Positions 43,387 through 53,113 of a DNA stretch of 64,000 nucleotides are shown here, piece after piece. The first letter of the stretch is position 1. Every line of letters starts with the position of its first letter. Location of the stretch: contig NZ_QNQT01000012.1 in the NCBI RefSeq assembly GCF_003362805.1, positions 1-64,000 on the forward strand, given 5' to 3'. The notes beneath the pieces were generated by a model. The model saw nothing but the letters and a program-made list of their open reading frames with translations. It ran no database searches and was not told where the DNA came from. Both the position numbers and the translations under genes were made by a program. This DNA comes from Neobacillus piezotolerans. Its GTDB lineage: Bacteria; Bacillota; Bacilli; Bacillales; Cytobacillaceae.

Positions 43387-44541
43387 ATGCTTACAATTTT
43401 TCGTGGTGCTGAAATTTACACAATGAATAATGGCAATACCGTTCTGTCCAACGCCGATTTATGGATTAAGGACGGAAAGATTATAAAGGCCGGGACAAAT
43501 ACGGACATTCCTTCCGATGCCAGGATAGAAAATGTCGCCGGGATGGTTATCACCCCCGGCTTGATTGACATCCATACCCATGTCGGCATTTGGGGTGAAA
43601 TTGACGAACATGTCAATGATGCCTGTGAATATTCCGAGCCATTTACACCCTTAATGGATGCGATCGATGGCATCAATACAAACCATTTCTCATTCCAGCT
43701 GGCGAGGAAAGGCGGCGTAACCACCATACAAACCGGAACGGGCAGCGCCAACCCGATTGGCGGGGTCTGGAGCATTCTCAAAACAGGCGGTTCCTCGCTT
43801 GAAGACATGCTGATTGTCAAAAGGAGCGGGTTGAAGGGCGCGCTTGGGGAAAATCCGAAAAATGTGTTTGGACAATCCTATAATAAAACTCCTCTCACTA
43901 GGATGGGGGTTGCGCAAATCATCCGTGATGGCTTCCAGCAAGCTGTTAACCTTTCAGCCGGGGAACGGACAACCCATATGGCTGAACGGACGGAACTCAG
44001 CCCATTTATTGAGGTTTTGGAAGGGAAAATGCCGCTCCACCTTCATTGCCACCGCGCTGATGATATTGCCACCGCTATACGGATTGCAAAGGAGTTCAAT
44101 ATCCAGTTGTCACTTGAGCATTGCACAGAAGGCCATCTAATGCTAGATGCGATAAAGGAAAGCGGCGCCAGCGTCACGCTTGGGCCATTTATGCTTCCTT
44201 CTACAAAATACGAAACGAGGAATTCAACGCCAGCCGCACCAAAACTGTTCCATGATGCGGGAATTCCCTTTGCCATCATGACGGATCATCCGTTCATTCC
44301 AATTCACTATTTAATCCTGTGCGCGGCCGAGGCGGTTAAATTCGGGCTAAATGAAATGGACGCGCTGAGAAGCATCACAAGTGAAGCGGCGCGGCGCGTT
44401 GGCATCCAGGACCGCGTCGGTTCCATCGAAGCCGGAAAGGATGCCGACTTTGTCATCTGGTCTCGCCACCCATTCGACAGCCGCTCAAATATTTTGGCCA
44501 CTTATATCAACGGCAATGAAGCCTATGTTAAAAAGGGGTGA
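43387..44541 (+). CDS. Amidohydrolase (COG1228 type), intact metal site
   Basis: A 384-residue metal-dependent hydrolase. The HxH is His63/His65 in LIDIHTHVG, further ligands are His220/His222 in LHLHCHRADD and His245 in SLEHCTEGH, and the catalytic Asp300 is in IMTDHPF. The segment GALGENPKNVFG is typical of the group near imidazolonepropionase and Xaa-Pro dipeptidase-like members. ATG 43387 follows GGGAGTG, which overlaps the stop of the preceding gene. It probably hydrolyses an amide or cyclic amide imported by the ABC system. Substrate unknown. Confidence 0.9.
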   Translation: MLTIFRGAEIYTMNNGNTVLSNADLWIKDGKIIKAGTNTDIPSDARIENVAGMVITPGLIDIHTHVGIWGEIDEHVNDACEYSEPFTPLMDAIDGINTNHFSFQLARKGGVTTIQTGTGSANPIGGVWSILKTGGSSLEDMLIVKRSGLKGALGENPKNVFGQSYNKTPLTRMGVAQIIRDGFQQAVNLSAGERTTHMAERTELSPFIEVLEGKMPLHLHCHRADDIATAIRIAKEFNIQLSLEHCTEGHLMLDAIKESGASVTLGPFMLPSTKYETRNSTPAAPKLFHDAGIPFAIMTDHPFIPIHYLILCAAEAVKFGLNEMDALRSITSEAARRVGIQDRVGSIEAGKDADFVIWSRHPFDSRSNILATYINGNEAYVKKG

Positions 44542-44546
44542 CTGTG

Positions 44547-45218
44547 ATGCCGAAAATGGTCGGAGTAATTACAATCGGGCAGACGCCAAGGGTCGATATG
44601 ATCCAGGATATCAGGAAGCACCTTCCGGAAGGGACCAGAATTTTGGAAAAGGGGGTCCTTGATGGAAAAACAGTCAAAGAAATTCAGGAACTTTTGCCGG
44701 AAGAAGGACATACAGTCCTCATTTCCCGAATGCGGAACGGGGAAAGCGCGACAATGGCAAAAGAAAAGGTCATTCCCATCATCCAAGGATTGGTAGATGA
44801 ACTGCATAGGGAAGGAGTTTCCCTCATTATCCTGGCATGCACAGGCAAATTCCCATTATTCAAAAGTGAAATCCCGATTATTTATCCGGACCATTTACTT
44901 AATTTTGCTGTTAAAGGATTGCTGAGAGAGGGGCCGCTAGCTGTAATTGTTCCCCTCCCGGAGCAGGGCGGCGCGATTATCGATAAATGGAAAGAGGCCG
45001 GCTTTCATGCCATCCACGCCGACAGCTCTCCTTATGAATTCAGTAAAGAAAACATGATAGAGGCTGTAAGGAGGCTTGACCGCTTTCCCGCCATGGCTAT
45101 TGTCCTTGATTGCATGGGCTATACCGAGGAGATGAAATCCATTGCCCAGGCCCATACCACAAAGCCCGTCATCCTGTCCCGGAGCGTCATATTCGGTCTA
45201 GCCGGGGAACTCATTTAA
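44547..45218 (+). CDS. AroM family protein
   Basis: A 223-residue cytosolic protein of the AroM family, opening VGVITIGQTPRVDMIQDI. Two cysteines in equivalent half-sites, Cys98 in IILACTGKF and Cys189 in VLDCMGYTEE, are placed like the catalytic pair of Asp/Glu/hydantoin racemases. The E. coli gene named aroM lies beside shikimate genes but has no known activity. Here it closes an operon with two amidohydrolases. A racemase-like or lyase role on the product of those enzymes is inference. ATG 44547 follows AAAGGGGTGA. Confidence 0.88.
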   Translation: MPKMVGVITIGQTPRVDMIQDIRKHLPEGTRILEKGVLDGKTVKEIQELLPEEGHTVLISRMRNGESATMAKEKVIPIIQGLVDELHREGVSLIILACTGKFPLFKSEIPIIYPDHLLNFAVKGLLREGPLAVIVPLPEQGGAIIDKWKEAGFHAIHADSSPYEFSKENMIEAVRRLDRFPAMAIVLDCMGYTEEMKSIAQAHTTKPVILSRSVIFGLAGELI

Positions 45219-45224
45219 ACAAAG

Positions 45225-45258
45225 AAAAGGCATCTTCATTTGTTGAAGATGCCCTCTT
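45225..45258. terminator. Bidirectional terminator between aroM-like gene and aspA
   Basis: GGCATCTTCA and TGAAGATGCC pair around five bases; A- and T-rich flanks serve both convergent transcripts. Confidence 0.88.
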
Positions 45259-45265
45259 TTCGTTA

Positions 45266-46708
45266 TTAAGCCTCAACCAATACCTTCTTTTTCAAAAGCT
45301 CTTTCCCTGCAATTCCAGGGTCCGTCATTTCAAATGGATGAAGGATGGCGTCAAGTTCAGCCTCGGTTAATACCTGTTTTTCGATACAAAGCTCACGGAC
45401 CGATTTGCCAGTCTCTATGGCTTCCTTCGCAATGGCGGCGGCGGTTTCGTATCCGACATGCGGGTTGATAGCGGTAATGATGCCAACACTGTTATTGACA
45501 TACTCCTCGAGCCTTTCCCGATTGGCCTCAATCCCCTCAAGGCAATACTTGCGGAATACATCAAAGACATTCGTCATAATCTTAATCGATTGCAGGAGAT
45601 TGAAGACAAGAACAGGTTCCATCACATTCAACTCGAATTGGCCCGCTTCCGATGCTAGACAGATCGTATGGTCGTTCCCGATAACCTGGAATGCCACCTG
45701 GTTCAGAACCTCAGCCATTACCGGATTTACTTTGCCTGGCATGATGGACGAGCCCGGTTGGCGCGGCGGCAGCTTGATTTCCCCAAGGCCCGCCCTCGGT
45801 CCGGACGCCATCATCCTCAGGTCATTCGCAACCTTTGACATATTCATCATGCATACTTTTAGCGCGGCCGATACTTCAAGATAGCAATCCGTGTTTTGTG
45901 TCGCATCTACGAGATGTTCAGCCTTTTCAAGTGGAAGACCGCTGTTTTGGGCAAGGTAGCCGACAACTTTTTCAATATAGGCAGGATCGGCATTCAAGCC
46001 GGTCCCAACTGCTGTCGCCCCCATATTAACTTCGTAAAGATGCCGCCGTGAATTCCTGACTCTTTCAATATCCCGCCAGAGCACACGCGCATATGCCTGG
46101 AATTCCTGTCCAAGCCTGATTGGAACGGCGTCCTGCAAATGCGTCCTGCCCATTTTGATAACATCGTCAAATTCCTTCGCTTTTTCAACAAATGTTCCCT
46201 GAAGCGATTCCATATTTTCCAAGAGGCCTTCAAGTGAAGAGAGTACGGCAATATGGATTGCGGTTGGAAACGCATCATTTGTCGACTGCGCCATATTTAC
46301 ATGCGTATTCGGGCTAATATAGTGATAGCTGCCCTTTGGCTTCCCAAGCAGTTCAAGGGCCCGGTTGGCAATTACCTCGTTCGCATTCATGTTTACCGAT
46401 GTACCCGCGCCTCCCTGGATTGGGTCGACGATAAACTGGTCATGCCATTTCCCTTCAACTACTTCATCCGAGGCAGCAATGATTGCGCTGGCAATTTCGC
46501 CATCCAGCTGGCCTGTATCCCTGCTGGCCATGGCCGCCGATTTTTTTACGACTGCCATCGATTTAATTAGGCTTGAATCGATTGTATAGCCAGTGATCGG
46601 GAAATTTTCTACCGCCCGCATCGTTTGAACCCCGTAATAGGCTTCAATTGGCACTTCCTTTTCCCCAAGGAAGTCTTTTTCGATACGGTATTCTTTCTTC
46701 ATGTCCAT
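45266..46708 (-). CDS. aspA: Aspartate ammonia-lyase
   Basis: A 480-residue member of the fumarase/aspartase superfamily that converts L-aspartate to fumarate and ammonia. Signature segments are GGAGTSVNMNANEVIANRAL, MGRTHLQDAVP and the catalytic loop GSSIMPGKVNPV. AspA is favoured over fumarase by QGGAGTSVNMN context and the SPNTHVNMAQSTND stretch; the distinction rests on family resemblance. ATG 46708 follows AAAGGGGCG. It is monocistronic and converges on the amidohydrolase operon, so it may or may not be part of that pathway. Confidence 0.92.
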   Translation of the reverse strand: MDMKKEYRIEKDFLGEKEVPIEAYYGVQTMRAVENFPITGYTIDSSLIKSMAVVKKSAAMASRDTGQLDGEIASAIIAASDEVVEGKWHDQFIVDPIQGGAGTSVNMNANEVIANRALELLGKPKGSYHYISPNTHVNMAQSTNDAFPTAIHIAVLSSLEGLLENMESLQGTFVEKAKEFDDVIKMGRTHLQDAVPIRLGQEFQAYARVLWRDIERVRNSRRHLYEVNMGATAVGTGLNADPAYIEKVVGYLAQNSGLPLEKAEHLVDATQNTDCYLEVSAALKVCMMNMSKVANDLRMMASGPRAGLGEIKLPPRQPGSSIMPGKVNPVMAEVLNQVAFQVIGNDHTICLASEAGQFELNVMEPVLVFNLLQSIKIMTNVFDVFRKYCLEGIEANRERLEEYVNNSVGIITAINPHVGYETAAAIAKEAIETGKSVRELCIEKQVLTEAELDAILHPFEMTDPGIAGKELLKKKVLVEA

Positions 46709-46977
46709 TATTTACGCCCCTTTATTAGTCCCTTCCCATCATAAATCCCTAAACACATCTATTATACCTTAAATAAGGTTAGAAAATCAGGAACATTCAA
46801 TGACATTTAGCCCCTTTTTAAAGGGCTGCATGCATGTTATTTTTTTAATTAACTTGTTTCGTGGAAAAGCGAATTTGTGAAGTTTTTTTGTACTTTCTGA
46901 CTAATCCCCCTTTTTCCCGGATTAAAATCGTCGATGGAAGGGAAGCGTTTTAAAAAAAGCCCAAGTTGGAGGTTTTC

Positions 46978-47592
46978 ATGTCACAAGAAAATACTAAAAA
47001 GAATTATATCATTCCCGCGCCAGTGAACCAGGAATTTTTCGAACAGCCCACCCTGTTGCTCGCCCGTTCCCTGCTGGGATGCATTTTGGCAAAGGAGACG
47101 CGTGATGGCCTTGCAGGCGGGTATATCGTTGAAACAGAAGCTTATATTGGCCCTGGCGACAAAGCGGCCCATAGTTACCTCAACAGGCGGACAAAAAGAA
47201 CAGAAGTGATGTTTGGCGAATCCGGATTGGCCTATACGTATGTGATGCATACGCACTGCCTCGTCAATGTAGTGAGCGGGGGAATAGGCAAGCCTGAGGC
47301 GGTCCTCATTAGGGCTGTCGAACCTGTTTACGGGGAAGGGCTCATGCATGAACGAAGGGGCGTTGACCAAACCATTAAACTGACAAGCGGACCAGGGAAG
47401 CTGACAAAGGCTCTTGGCATCACGATGGAGGACTATGGAAGAAGATTGACGGAACCGCCGCTTTTCATCGCAAAAGGAATTGGTCCCGAATCCATTTCCA
47501 CAGGGACAAGAATCGGGATCGGCAACTCTGGTGAAGCAAAGGACTATCCATGGCGGTTTTGGATTACGGGAAATCCATTTGTTTCAAAATAG
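46978..47592 (+). CDS. DNA-3-methyladenine glycosylase (AAG/Mpg family)
   Basis: A 204-residue base-excision repair enzyme that removes alkylated purines. The fold markers are LLARSLLGCILAKET near 24-38, the catalytic Glu in VETEAYIGPGDKAAHSY, and YTYVMHTHCLVNVVSG. ATG 46978 follows GGAGG by five bases. It is convergent with the cdd operon and monocistronic. Confidence 0.93.
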   Translation: MSQENTKKNYIIPAPVNQEFFEQPTLLLARSLLGCILAKETRDGLAGGYIVETEAYIGPGDKAAHSYLNRRTKRTEVMFGESGLAYTYVMHTHCLVNVVSGGIGKPEAVLIRAVEPVYGEGLMHERRGVDQTIKLTSGPGKLTKALGITMEDYGRRLTEPPLFIAKGIGPESISTGTRIGIGNSGEAKDYPWRFWITGNPFVSK

Positions 47593-47606
47593 TCTTTAAT
47601 AATTGA

Positions 47607-47635
47607 AAAGCCGGCAAGACTACGCTGCCGGCTTT
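47607..47635. terminator. Bidirectional terminator after the glycosylase gene
   Basis: AAAGCCGGCA and TGCCGGCTTT pair around nine bases and have A/T flanks on both sides; serves also the end of cdd. Confidence 0.85.
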
Positions 47636-47644
47636 GTTATTATG

Positions 47645-48230
<586 letters not shown>

Positions 48231-48254
48231 TTTATCCCTCATTATTATTACAAA

Positions 48255-48929
48255 TTAGTAAGAACTGTCGGAAGTTTCCCCTTTTACGATTGCGATTCCT
48301 GAGCTTGCGCCAATTCTCGTTGCTCCCGCCTCAATCAGCTTAAGGGCGACTTCCCTGCCCCTGACGCCTCCGGACGCCTTGACGCCGATTTCAGGCCCGA
48401 CCACGGAACGCATGAGCCGGATATCCGCTTCATTCGCCCCTCCGGTGGAAAATCCGGTTGAGGTTTTTACGAAGTCCGCTCCTGCCTTCACCGCAAGCCC
48501 ACAGGCCTTTTCTTTTTCTTCATCGGTCAGAAGCGCTGTCTCGATAATGACCTTCGTAAGCGCCTTTCCTTTTGCCGCTTCGACAACCGCCTGGATATCG
48601 CGCTCGACCAATTCATAGTCTTTATCTTTCAAAGCGCCTATGTTGATAACCATATCCACTTCGGTGGCGCCGTTTTCGATCGCGTTCTTTGTTTCGAAGG
48701 CTTTCGTTTCAGGGGTGTTTGCCCCGAGCGGGAAACCAATAACCGTACATACTTTCACTTCCGGTGTACCAGCGAGCAGCTCTGCCGCTGTTTTTACCCA
48801 GGTAGGATTTACACATACCGAGGCGAATTTATATTCCTTTGCTTCCTCAGCGAGCTTTGTAATTTCCGCTTTCGTTGCATTTGCTTTCAATAATGTATGA
48901 TCAATCATGCCTGCAATGTTTTGAGACAT
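48255..48929 (-). CDS. deoC: Deoxyribose-phosphate aldolase
   Basis: A 224-residue class I aldolase that cleaves 2-deoxyribose 5-phosphate to acetaldehyde and glyceraldehyde 3-phosphate. The Schiff-base Lys is in [12 protein letters not shown], a second Lys in [10 protein letters not shown], and Asp in [12 protein letters not shown] 48929 is six bases after GGAGGA; ATG 48935 touches that site. It heads the deoC-xapX-cdd operon next to its regulator. Confidence 0.95.
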   Translation of the reverse strand: MSQNIAGMIDHTLLKANATKAEITKLAEEAKEYKFASVCVNPTWVKTAAELLAGTPEVKVCTVIGFPLGANTPETKAFETKNAIENGATEVDMVINIGALKDKDYELVERDIQAVVEAAKGKALTKVIIETALLTDEEKEKACGLAVKAGADFVKTSTGFSTGGANEADIRLMRSVVGPEIGVKASGGVRGREVALKLIEAGATRIGASSGIAIVKGETSDSSY

Positions 48930-48974
48930 ATCCATTCCTCCTTTTTTCCACTTTAACTATAACAAAACAACCGA

Positions 48975-49004
48975 ACATTTGTAAAATCAAACTTGAACAA
49001 ATGT
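48975..49004. promoter_or_regulatory. Candidate DeoR operator
   Basis: ACATTTGT and ACAAATGT form a perfect 8-bp inverted repeat with 14 bases between, in the gap between deoR and deoC. It fits a multimeric SorC-type regulator that responds to deoxyribose 5-phosphate. Confidence 0.55.
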
Positions 49005-49012
49005 AACACGTT

Positions 49013-49963
49013 TTATTCCTGGTCTACTTTATCAAGCAGGAATTGGGCGGTAAAGTGGTCGGTAACAAGTACATTTGCGTAGTGCCCTTTCAATGCTCCA
49101 TGGATTCCTTCAACTTTATTTTGCCCTCCGGCCACCAGAATGGAGTGCTCCTTCTTCTTCAATTCCTCAAGCTCAATCCCAAGCGTGCGGTCATTCAGGC
49201 TTTCATTACAGATATTTCCGTCCCGGTCAAAAAATCTAGAGCAAATATCCCCGGCCGCCCTCCCGTACAGGGAATCCAAATCACTTTCCGAGAAATAGCC
49301 AAGCTGGAAAAGAAGTGATTCCTCCTTGACAGGGCCAATCGTGAACAGCGCGATGTTCGCCTGCTTGCCAAGGTCAAGGATCCTTTTGATATGCCTGTCA
49401 GCCTCCATTGCCTGCTTCACCACGGGATGGTCGACTATTGCCGGAAGCGGAAGATAATGTGGAGCCGTATTGAACGCTTTCCCGAACAAATAGAGGATTT
49501 CGGAAGCATACGTATTCGTCTCGGAATGGCTCACCCCGCCTTTTAGCTGTACTACGTTTACATTGTTTACCGCTTTTTGTTTCAATTCGACCGCCGCATG
49601 GTAAATCGTCGTTCCCCAAGTAACTCCGATAATATCGCCGTCCGCGACGATCTCATGGAGATAACCGGCCGCCGCTTCGCCAAGAAATGTTTTAATGATT
49701 GTCCCTTCATACTGTGGAACAGAGACCACAATCGCTTTTTTCAGGCCGAATTTTCTCTCCAGCGCTTCAGCCAGGCTTTCCACGTTTTCCATCGGGTCCT
49801 TAATCGTTATTTGGACAATGCCCTCCGACTTTGCAGCCTGCAGAAGCCTTGAGACTGTCGGCCTGGAAACACCAAGCACTTTTGCGATATCATGTTGATT
49901 GTAGTCAAGAAGATAATAAAGCTTGGCCGCTTCTATTATTTTGGACAATTTCTCTTTTTCCAC
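49013..49963 (-). CDS. deoR: Deoxyribonucleoside regulator, SorC family (DeoR)
   Basis: A 316-residue repressor with an N-terminal helix-turn-helix (DIAKVLGVSRPTVSRLLQAA) and a sugar-phosphate-isomerase-like effector domain with GDIIGVTWGTTIYH and LVAGGQNKVEGIHGAL. It matches DeoR of B. subtilis along its length and lies upstream of deoC as there. GTG 49963 is chosen for AGGTG six bases before it; ATG 49978 is an alternative. Confidence 0.93.
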   Translation of the reverse strand: MEKEKLSKIIEAAKLYYLLDYNQHDIAKVLGVSRPTVSRLLQAAKSEGIVQITIKDPMENVESLAEALERKFGLKKAIVVSVPQYEGTIIKTFLGEAAAGYLHEIVADGDIIGVTWGTTIYHAAVELKQKAVNNVNVVQLKGGVSHSETNTYASEILYLFGKAFNTAPHYLPLPAIVDHPVVKQAMEADRHIKRILDLGKQANIALFTIGPVKEESLLFQLGYFSESDLDSLYGRAAGDICSRFFDRDGNICNESLNDRTLGIELEELKKKEHSILVAGGQNKVEGIHGALKGHYANVLVTDHFTAQFLLDKVDQE

Positions 49964-50167
49964 ACATATCACCTGCATCCTGTATCATGCCTCCATTTTA
50001 CCAAAAAAACAATCATTTGACAGGCAGTTCTTCCTCTGCGGTTTGGCGTGCTGCCGTGATGGATATGGAAGTTGGGGGAATTGAGAAAAGTGTCTAATAG
50101 TTAGCTAATGCAAAAAGTAAAATCATAAAAGGCAGGAACTTGGAGAGTTGAAGAGGAGGTAGGGACT

Positions 50168-52348
50168 GTGGGACGGCTGGGAAGATTTGCGGGCAAATAT
50201 AAATATTCGATGCTGGCGGTCTGGGTGGCGGCGATTGTTTTTTTCGCCATTTTCGCATTTAAGCTGCCATCAGTTTTAAGCGGCAACGGCTTTGAATACG
50301 ATGGTGAATATAAACAGACGAGGAACATTCTCGAAAAGGATTTTGGCCAGCCTGAATCGACCATCATTCTCCTTTTTGAGAAAAGCCAGGATGTTCCTGA
50401 TGAAAAATGGCATGCATTTATTGAAGATACGTTTACCAGGCTTGAAAACTACAAGCCCGCTTCAGGGCTGATCTCCCCGTTTAAAATGGATGGAATGATG
50501 AAAGGGAATTACGCGTATGGAATCGTTACATTTGACAAGGATGCCGGAAGCCTTGCAGATGAGATACGCGAGCTTGAGCCATTCCTTAAGGATAAGAATG
50601 GGCTGAGTGTAAAAATGACCGGGGAACCGGTTATCGTAAGGGACCTCAATGAGGCTAGCCAAAAGGATCTGGCCCGGGCCGAAATGATTGGCCTGCCAAT
50701 CGCCCTTGTTGTCCTTATCCTTGCTTTTGGCGGGCTCATCGCTGCTTCGGTTCCATTGATTATTGGTATCGTTTCTATTTTGATGACCATGGGGATTGTT
50801 TACTTCTTCAGCCATATTACGGATTTATCAATTTTTATTTTAAATATTGTTCCGATGATCGGGCTCGCGTTGAGCATCGACTTTGCGCTGTTAATCATTA
50901 ATCGCTATAAGGAAGAGCTGAGGACGAAATCGGTCTCGGAAAGTATTGAGGTGACTATCGCAACAGCGGGCCGGTCGATTGTTTTTTCCGCGTTATGCGT
51001 CTTTATCGGCCTTTCGGGATTACTTTTTATCCAGATAGATATTTTCCAGAATGTCGCCCTTGGCGGGATGATTGTCGTTTTCGTATCGGCGCTTTGCGCA
51101 ATTACCTTCCTGCCTGCATTCCTTTCCCTCCTTGGCCGAAAAATCAACAAATTTACAATAATAAAGCCGAAGAAAAATCGAAAGAGCGGCTGGCATTCAT
51201 TTGCGGATTCGGTTATGAAGTATCCGGTTGTGATGATGATTGCCGCCCTTGTAATCTTGCTTACGGCACTCATCCCTGTAAAAGATATGCATTTGACGAT
51301 ACCCGGGACAAATTCGCTTCCGAAAAATTACGAATCACGCGCGGCTTACGAGACGTTCCAGAAAGAATTCCAGCCTGAAGGAAAACGCGATTACCAAACC
51401 ATAACGGTCATCCTTGAATCCGAAGGCAATATGGCGGAAGAAATGAATCTGTATGCGGTAAGCAAAGCAATTGACAAATTCGGGGGCAGCAAGCTGGTCG
51501 ATTCAGTGGAGTCCATCTTTACGGCCGCTGGCGTATCCACCGCAAAGGAGTATGCACAGGCAAAAATGCTTTCGGCTGCCGACCCTGCCAGGCTTGCCAA
51601 GCTTGAACAGTTGGAAGGGCACTTTATTAAAGGCGACAAAATGCTTGTAAAAGTATATTTAAAAACCGGCCAGCACTCGGATAAAGCCCGGAAATGGGTA
51701 CGGGATTGGGCGGAAAAGGAATACGGGTTGAAAGCTTATTTTGGAGGTAGCATTAAGTTCGAACAGGAAAACTTCGATGAAATTTTTCAAAAGGCGCCTT
51801 ATGGCCTGATTCTCATTGTGATTTCAACGTTCTTCATCCTGATGTTCGCATTCAGGTCAATCCTGATACCATTGAAAGCCATTTTAATGAATATGCTCAG
51901 CCTTGGGGCAACCTTCGGCATCGTCGTTTATATTTTCCAGGAGGGCCATTTGGGGGCTGACCCGGCCGATATCGCATTGATACTTCCGGTGTTTGTTTTC
52001 TCGCTCGTCTTTGGCCTATCCATGGACTATGAAGTATTCCTGATTTCCCGTATCCAGGAATACTATCTTGAAACGGGGGACAATAGCAAGGCGACAATCC
52101 TCGGCCTAACGACTACAAGCAAAATTATCACATCCGCCGCGGCGATTATGATTGTCGTTACAGGCGCTTTTGCTTTCACGGGCGTTATGCCGGTAAAACA
52201 GCTTGGGGTCGGGATTGCGATTGCCATCTTTATCGACGCCACCCTCATCCGGATGGTATTGGTGCCATCGCTCATGAAACTGCTCGGCGACTGGAACTGG
52301 TGGTTCTTTGGCAGAGGAAAGAAGGCTCCGATTCGCGAAAAGGCATAG
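50168..52348 (+). CDS. MMPL/RND family transporter (YdgH-like)
   Basis: A 726-residue membrane protein of two repeated MMPL halves. Each half has an extracytoplasmic domain followed by five membrane helices (about 170-350 and 530-710); the first helix is at 14-33. Family segments are GLALSIDFALLIINRYKEE and GLSMDYEVFLISRIQEYY, with the Asp and Tyr that carry protons. Such proteins export lipids or hydrophobic compounds. GTG 50168 follows AGAGGAGG. Substrate unknown. Confidence 0.92.
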   Translation: MGRLGRFAGKYKYSMLAVWVAAIVFFAIFAFKLPSVLSGNGFEYDGEYKQTRNILEKDFGQPESTIILLFEKSQDVPDEKWHAFIEDTFTRLENYKPASGLISPFKMDGMMKGNYAYGIVTFDKDAGSLADEIRELEPFLKDKNGLSVKMTGEPVIVRDLNEASQKDLARAEMIGLPIALVVLILAFGGLIAASVPLIIGIVSILMTMGIVYFFSHITDLSIFILNIVPMIGLALSIDFALLIINRYKEELRTKSVSESIEVTIATAGRSIVFSALCVFIGLSGLLFIQIDIFQNVALGGMIVVFVSALCAITFLPAFLSLLGRKINKFTIIKPKKNRKSGWHSFADSVMKYPVVMMIAALVILLTALIPVKDMHLTIPGTNSLPKNYESRAAYETFQKEFQPEGKRDYQTITVILESEGNMAEEMNLYAVSKAIDKFGGSKLVDSVESIFTAAGVSTAKEYAQAKMLSAADPARLAKLEQLEGHFIKGDKMLVKVYLKTGQHSDKARKWVRDWAEKEYGLKAYFGGSIKFEQENFDEIFQKAPYGLILIVISTFFILMFAFRSILIPLKAILMNMLSLGATFGIVVYIFQEGHLGADPADIALILPVFVFSLVFGLSMDYEVFLISRIQEYYLETGDNSKATILGLTTTSKIITSAAAIMIVVTGAFAFTGVMPVKQLGVGIAIAIFIDATLIRMVLVPSLMKLLGDWNWWFFGRGKKAPIREKA

Positions 52349-52372
52349 CCTCGCTTAGAACGAAACCAAGCA

Positions 52373-52410
52373 AAAGGTGCCAGGCCCATATCCAGGGTCT
52401 GGCACCTTTT
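52373..52410. terminator. Bidirectional terminator after the MMPL gene
   Basis: AAAGGTGCCAGGCCC and GGGTCTGGCACCTTT pair with one G-T pair around seven bases, with T-run on the plus strand and A-run on the other side. Confidence 0.9.
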
Positions 52411-52414
52411 TGAA

Positions 52415-52756
52415 TTAAATATCCTTCGCATACTCCGGTGACGGAACTTTTGTTAAAACCACATACAGGCTGACGGGCTCGCTGCCGCTGTTTTTAAATG
52501 CGAACATTTCCTCCCCGCCGCAATGGACCACATCATTTGCCACAGCCTCATGCTCCACTCCATCTATCGTAAACGTTCCAGAACCGCCCTTAACTAGGAG
52601 AAACACTTCCGTCCCGGGATGCTTATGGGGCGGAAGCTGCTGCCCAGGGGTGAAGTTCAAGACAAAAGCAGTGCTCTCACCTTTTTTAAAAATAACCCTC
52701 TTTGTAAATTTTTCGCTGCTATATTCCATGAATTGTGACAATGAATGTTTGTCCAT
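52415..52756 (-). CDS. Single-domain cupin protein
   Basis: A 113-residue beta-barrel protein. The first cupin motif is PPHKHPGTEVFLLVKGSG-like (two His and one Glu as metal ligands), the second ends in DVVHCGGEEMFAF. It likely binds a divalent metal; function unknown. ATG 52756 follows GGAGG by eight bases. It is monocistronic. Confidence 0.88.
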   Translation of the reverse strand: MDKHSLSQFMEYSSEKFTKRVIFKKGESTAFVLNFTPGQQLPPHKHPGTEVFLLVKGGSGTFTIDGVEHEAVANDVVHCGGEEMFAFKNSGSEPVSLYVVLTKVPSPEYAKDI

Positions 52757-53074
52757 GCCATAAGCCTCCTAAAGTTTTTGTTGTTCTGATTCAATCATAA
52801 ATGAAAATCATTTTCAATTAAGTGAGGTGAATCACGCTTTAAGAAAAAAATATTCGCAAACACTTCCAAACGGCGGAACAAAAGGTTTTGAAAGTTATAT
52901 GTAGTGAAAGCTCAAGGAACAAATTCATTTCAATGGCTGAAGTCAATTATGAACGTTGCATTCCACTTGTGGTGCCGAAGGAAGGATGGCCGTTGCTGTT
53001 GGGGCTCTAAATCGTCTTTTAGTGACCGAAGGAAGAGATGAGCACAGCTGTTTGGGCACTAAATTTCCTTCAAA
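52757..53074. other. Intergenic region with a diverged direct repeat
   Basis: About 320 bases upstream of the cupin gene and downstream of the oxidoreductase operon. Apart from the repeat at 52972-53070 and the cupin promoter it shows no gene. Confidence 0.5.
52972..53070. repeat. Two diverged 50-bp direct repeats
   Basis: GTGCCGAAGGAAGGATGG at 52972 and GTGACCGAAGGAAGAGATGA at 53022 start two copies that both continue through GCTGTT(T/G)GGG to CTAAAT. The offset is 50 bases. It is non-coding and resembles dispersed intergenic repeats of Bacillaceae. Confidence 0.55.
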
Positions 53075-53107
53075 AAAGCCGGAGCCGCTCTCCGCGGATC
53101 CGGCTTT
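53075..53107 (-). terminator. Terminator of the 2-oxoacid oxidoreductase operon
   Basis: AAAGCCGGA and TCCGGCTTT pair at the base and CCGC/GCGG inside; TTTTTTG follows on the minus strand. Confidence 0.85.
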
Positions 53108-53113
53108 CTCTGG

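Noticed and set aside
45266-46708. aspA as a certain member of the amidohydrolase regulon
   Set aside because: It converges on the operon, has its own promoter region and lacks the 13-bp palindromes, so membership is not supported.
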